NCBI GenBank assembly: GCA_029936935.1
Contig: JAPYRQ010000010.1
Coordinates: 1-39,834 of the forward strand
Direction: 5' to 3'
Source: Dehalococcoidia bacterium
GTDB lineage: Bacteria; Chloroflexota; Dehalococcoidia; Lucifugimonadales; UBA1127
DNA length: 39,834 nucleotides
Below are positions 39,633-39,834 of this stretch, piece after piece (the stretch's first letter is position 1; the number at the start of each line of letters is the position of its first letter). The position numbers and the translations under genes were made by a program. The notes below the pieces were generated by a model. It saw nothing but the letters and a program-made list of their open reading frames with translations. It was not told the origin of the DNA and did no database searches.

Positions 39633-39834
39633 CTAACGGCCCTGGGCGATCTGGTAGATCTTGCCTTCTGCCTTGATGTCCGGTGCGTAAATCAATTCTG
39701 TCTGCTGAAGCTCACGGATGTTGAAGGCACCTACCATTCCCATGCAGGCCCTGAGTGCGCCCGTCAGGTTCATGGTGCCGTCCGTCCGCGAGGATGGCCC
39801 GAAGAGGACTTCTTTCAATGTACCCTTGGTGCCC
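39633..39834 (-). CDS. GuaB3-type IMP dehydrogenase-related protein, 3' end only
   Basis: The C-terminal 66 residues run from GTKGTLKEVLFGPSSRTDGTMNLTGALRACMGMVG to the stop at 39633; the gene continues past the window edge. The sequence matches the end of the IMP dehydrogenase/GMP reductase family. The pattern LFGP-x5-DGTMNL-GALR-x2-MG and the ending EGKIYQIAQG fit the GuaB3 subgroup rather than classical GuaB. It is upstream of the DUF4177-era unit on the same strand with a 99-base gap that contains a small hairpin. The precise purine reaction of GuaB3 members is not well settled. Confidence 0.85.
   Translation of the reverse strand, partial: GTKGTLKEVLFGPSSRTDGTMNLTGALRACMGMVGAFNIRELQQTELIYAPDIKAEGKIYQIAQGR

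Overview
The window reads like the chromosome of a free-living bacterium, most likely a Chloroflexota lineage close to the Dehalococcoidia / SAR202-type groups. This is an inference. It rests on the mix of small-molecule catabolic enzymes (a Rieske oxygenase, a MmgE/PrpD protein, an amidohydrolase, MetE-like paralogues, a NIPSNAP protein, ABM and CMD proteins), the Ala-rich lipoprotein, a DUF11-like pilin fragment and moderately high GC; no taxonomic marker such as rRNA is present. Genes are short, mostly monocistronic or in 2-3 gene units, alternate strands often, and are separated by clear hairpin terminators. No phage, insertion sequence or CRISPR array is visible.

Layout. 0-0.6 kb: frameshifted pilin-like/DUF11-like gene running off the left edge. 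0.97-5.6 kb: CinA-type amidase, amidohydrolase, broken DUF1801 gene, ABM monooxygenase, CMD/AhpD-like protein, small membrane protein, truncated haemoglobin, Tam-like methyltransferase. 5.6-8.9 kb: unknown protein, then three nucleic-acid proteins (Mrr-type endonuclease, DEDD-type nuclease, RmuC core without its usual N-terminal half). 9.1-10.8 kb: tRNA-Gly, RRM protein started from TTG, unknown conserved-looking protein, tRNA with CAT anticodon, small membrane protein. 11-14.5 kb: flavoprotein disulfide reductase and a peptide-type ABC lipoprotein. 14.5-16.8 kb: decayed MetE-like gene beside an intact paralogue, and a small protein with a damaged N-terminus. 17-24.6 kb: typA, aminotransferase, class II aldolase, NIPSNAP protein, Dpp-type permease pair, tRNA-Arg, fatty-acid-hydroxylase-like protein. 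24.6-25.9 kb: a scar of two joined gene fragments. 25.9-28.6 kb: Rieske oxygenase, double USP, zinc-ribbon protein. 28.8-31.9 kb: sensor kinase/NarL-type regulator pair, a degenerate receiver-like protein and a half cNMP-binding domain. 32-37.6 kb: VOC protein, a probable selenocysteine-containing redoxin lipoprotein, and a minus-strand operon MmgE/PrpD - PEP-mobile-domain protein - aldo/keto reductase. 37.9-39.8 kb: membrane-anchored endonuclease-like protein, era, DUF4177 protein, partial guaB3-like gene.

The strongest unusual signal is at 32646-33497. A TlpA/AhpC-type lipoprotein redoxin has an in-frame TGA exactly where the first cysteine of the CxxC active site belongs (W-TGA-P-H-C). The frame continues for 101 further codons of clear redoxin sequence to its own stop and terminator, and the TGA is followed at the right distance by a hairpin with a G-first loop, as in bacterial SECIS elements. 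A second lead is a pair of near-identical CTACCC-N4-GGGTAG palindromes lying upstream of the sensor kinase operon and upstream of the degenerate receiver gene, which could be the response regulator's operator.

Several genes carry frameshifts or stops (0.4, 2.65, 14.8, 16.75, 25.3, 31.45 kb). Some may be assembly indels, so each should be checked against reads before being called a pseudogene.
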